In this document: positions 5,261 to 5,673 of the stretch, piece by piece
Position numbering within the stretch: the first letter of the stretch is position 1
Layout of the letters: the number at the start of each line of letters is the position of its first letter
Assembly: GCA_035653295.1 (NCBI GenBank)
Contig: DASRCB010000171.1
Coordinates: forward strand, 1 to 5,673
DNA: 5,673 nucleotides
Reading direction: 5' to 3'
From: DASRCB01 sp035653295
GTDB lineage: Bacteria > Acidobacteriota > Terriglobia > Bryobacterales > Bryobacteraceae
Translations under genes and position numbers: made by a program
Notes under the pieces: generated by a model
The model's database searches: none
What the model saw: only the letters and a program-made list of their open reading frames with translations
What the model was told of the DNA's origin: nothing

Positions 5261-5673
<413 letters not shown>

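Overview
The window is GC-rich bacterial chromosome carrying ordinary housekeeping-type genes: five protein genes and the 3' end of a ribosomal RNA operon. The lineage cannot be fixed from this alone. The GC content, gene styles and the unusual MurJ variant would fit Acidobacteriota (Bryobacterales/Solibacter-like), but this is only a guess that the rRNA could settle. No phage, transposon, CRISPR, toxin-antitoxin or defence signature is visible.

Layout. Positions 1-88 are a relatively AT-rich leader with no certain gene. On the + strand a GNAT acetyltransferase (89-568) is followed after about 107 bases by an aldolase of the DapA superfamily (start preferred at 676, end 1560). The aldolase resembles mitochondrial-type 4-hydroxy-2-oxoglutarate aldolase (HOGA1) more than true dihydrodipicolinate synthase. 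Everything else lies on the - strand. Read in its direction of transcription: the 3' part of 23S rRNA (5673 to about 5261), a structured spacer, 5S rRNA (about 5137-5021), a strong intrinsic terminator (5009-4979), a Nudix hydrolase (4970-4404), a 239-base gap, a D-malate/tartrate dehydrogenase-like enzyme (4164-3100), and a MurJ-family lipid II flippase (3100-1541). The dehydrogenase stop and the murJ GTG start share one base (TAGTG). The murJ and aldolase coding ends overlap tail to tail by 20 bases.

How the genes relate. The aldolase (hydroxy-oxoglutarate to pyruvate plus glyoxylate, if HOGA-like) and the dehydrogenase (D-malate to pyruvate plus CO2, if DmlA-like) both handle hydroxylated dicarboxylates and yield pyruvate, but they sit on opposite strands, so a shared pathway is only suggestive. 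murJ is a cell-wall gene that appears to be translationally coupled to the dehydrogenase. No convincing new biological system was found. The observations most worth following are the altered cavity residues of MurJ, the position of the Nudix gene directly behind the rRNA terminator, the tandem ATG/short-ORF arrangement before the dehydrogenase, and the structured 23S-5S spacer with a boxA-like motif.
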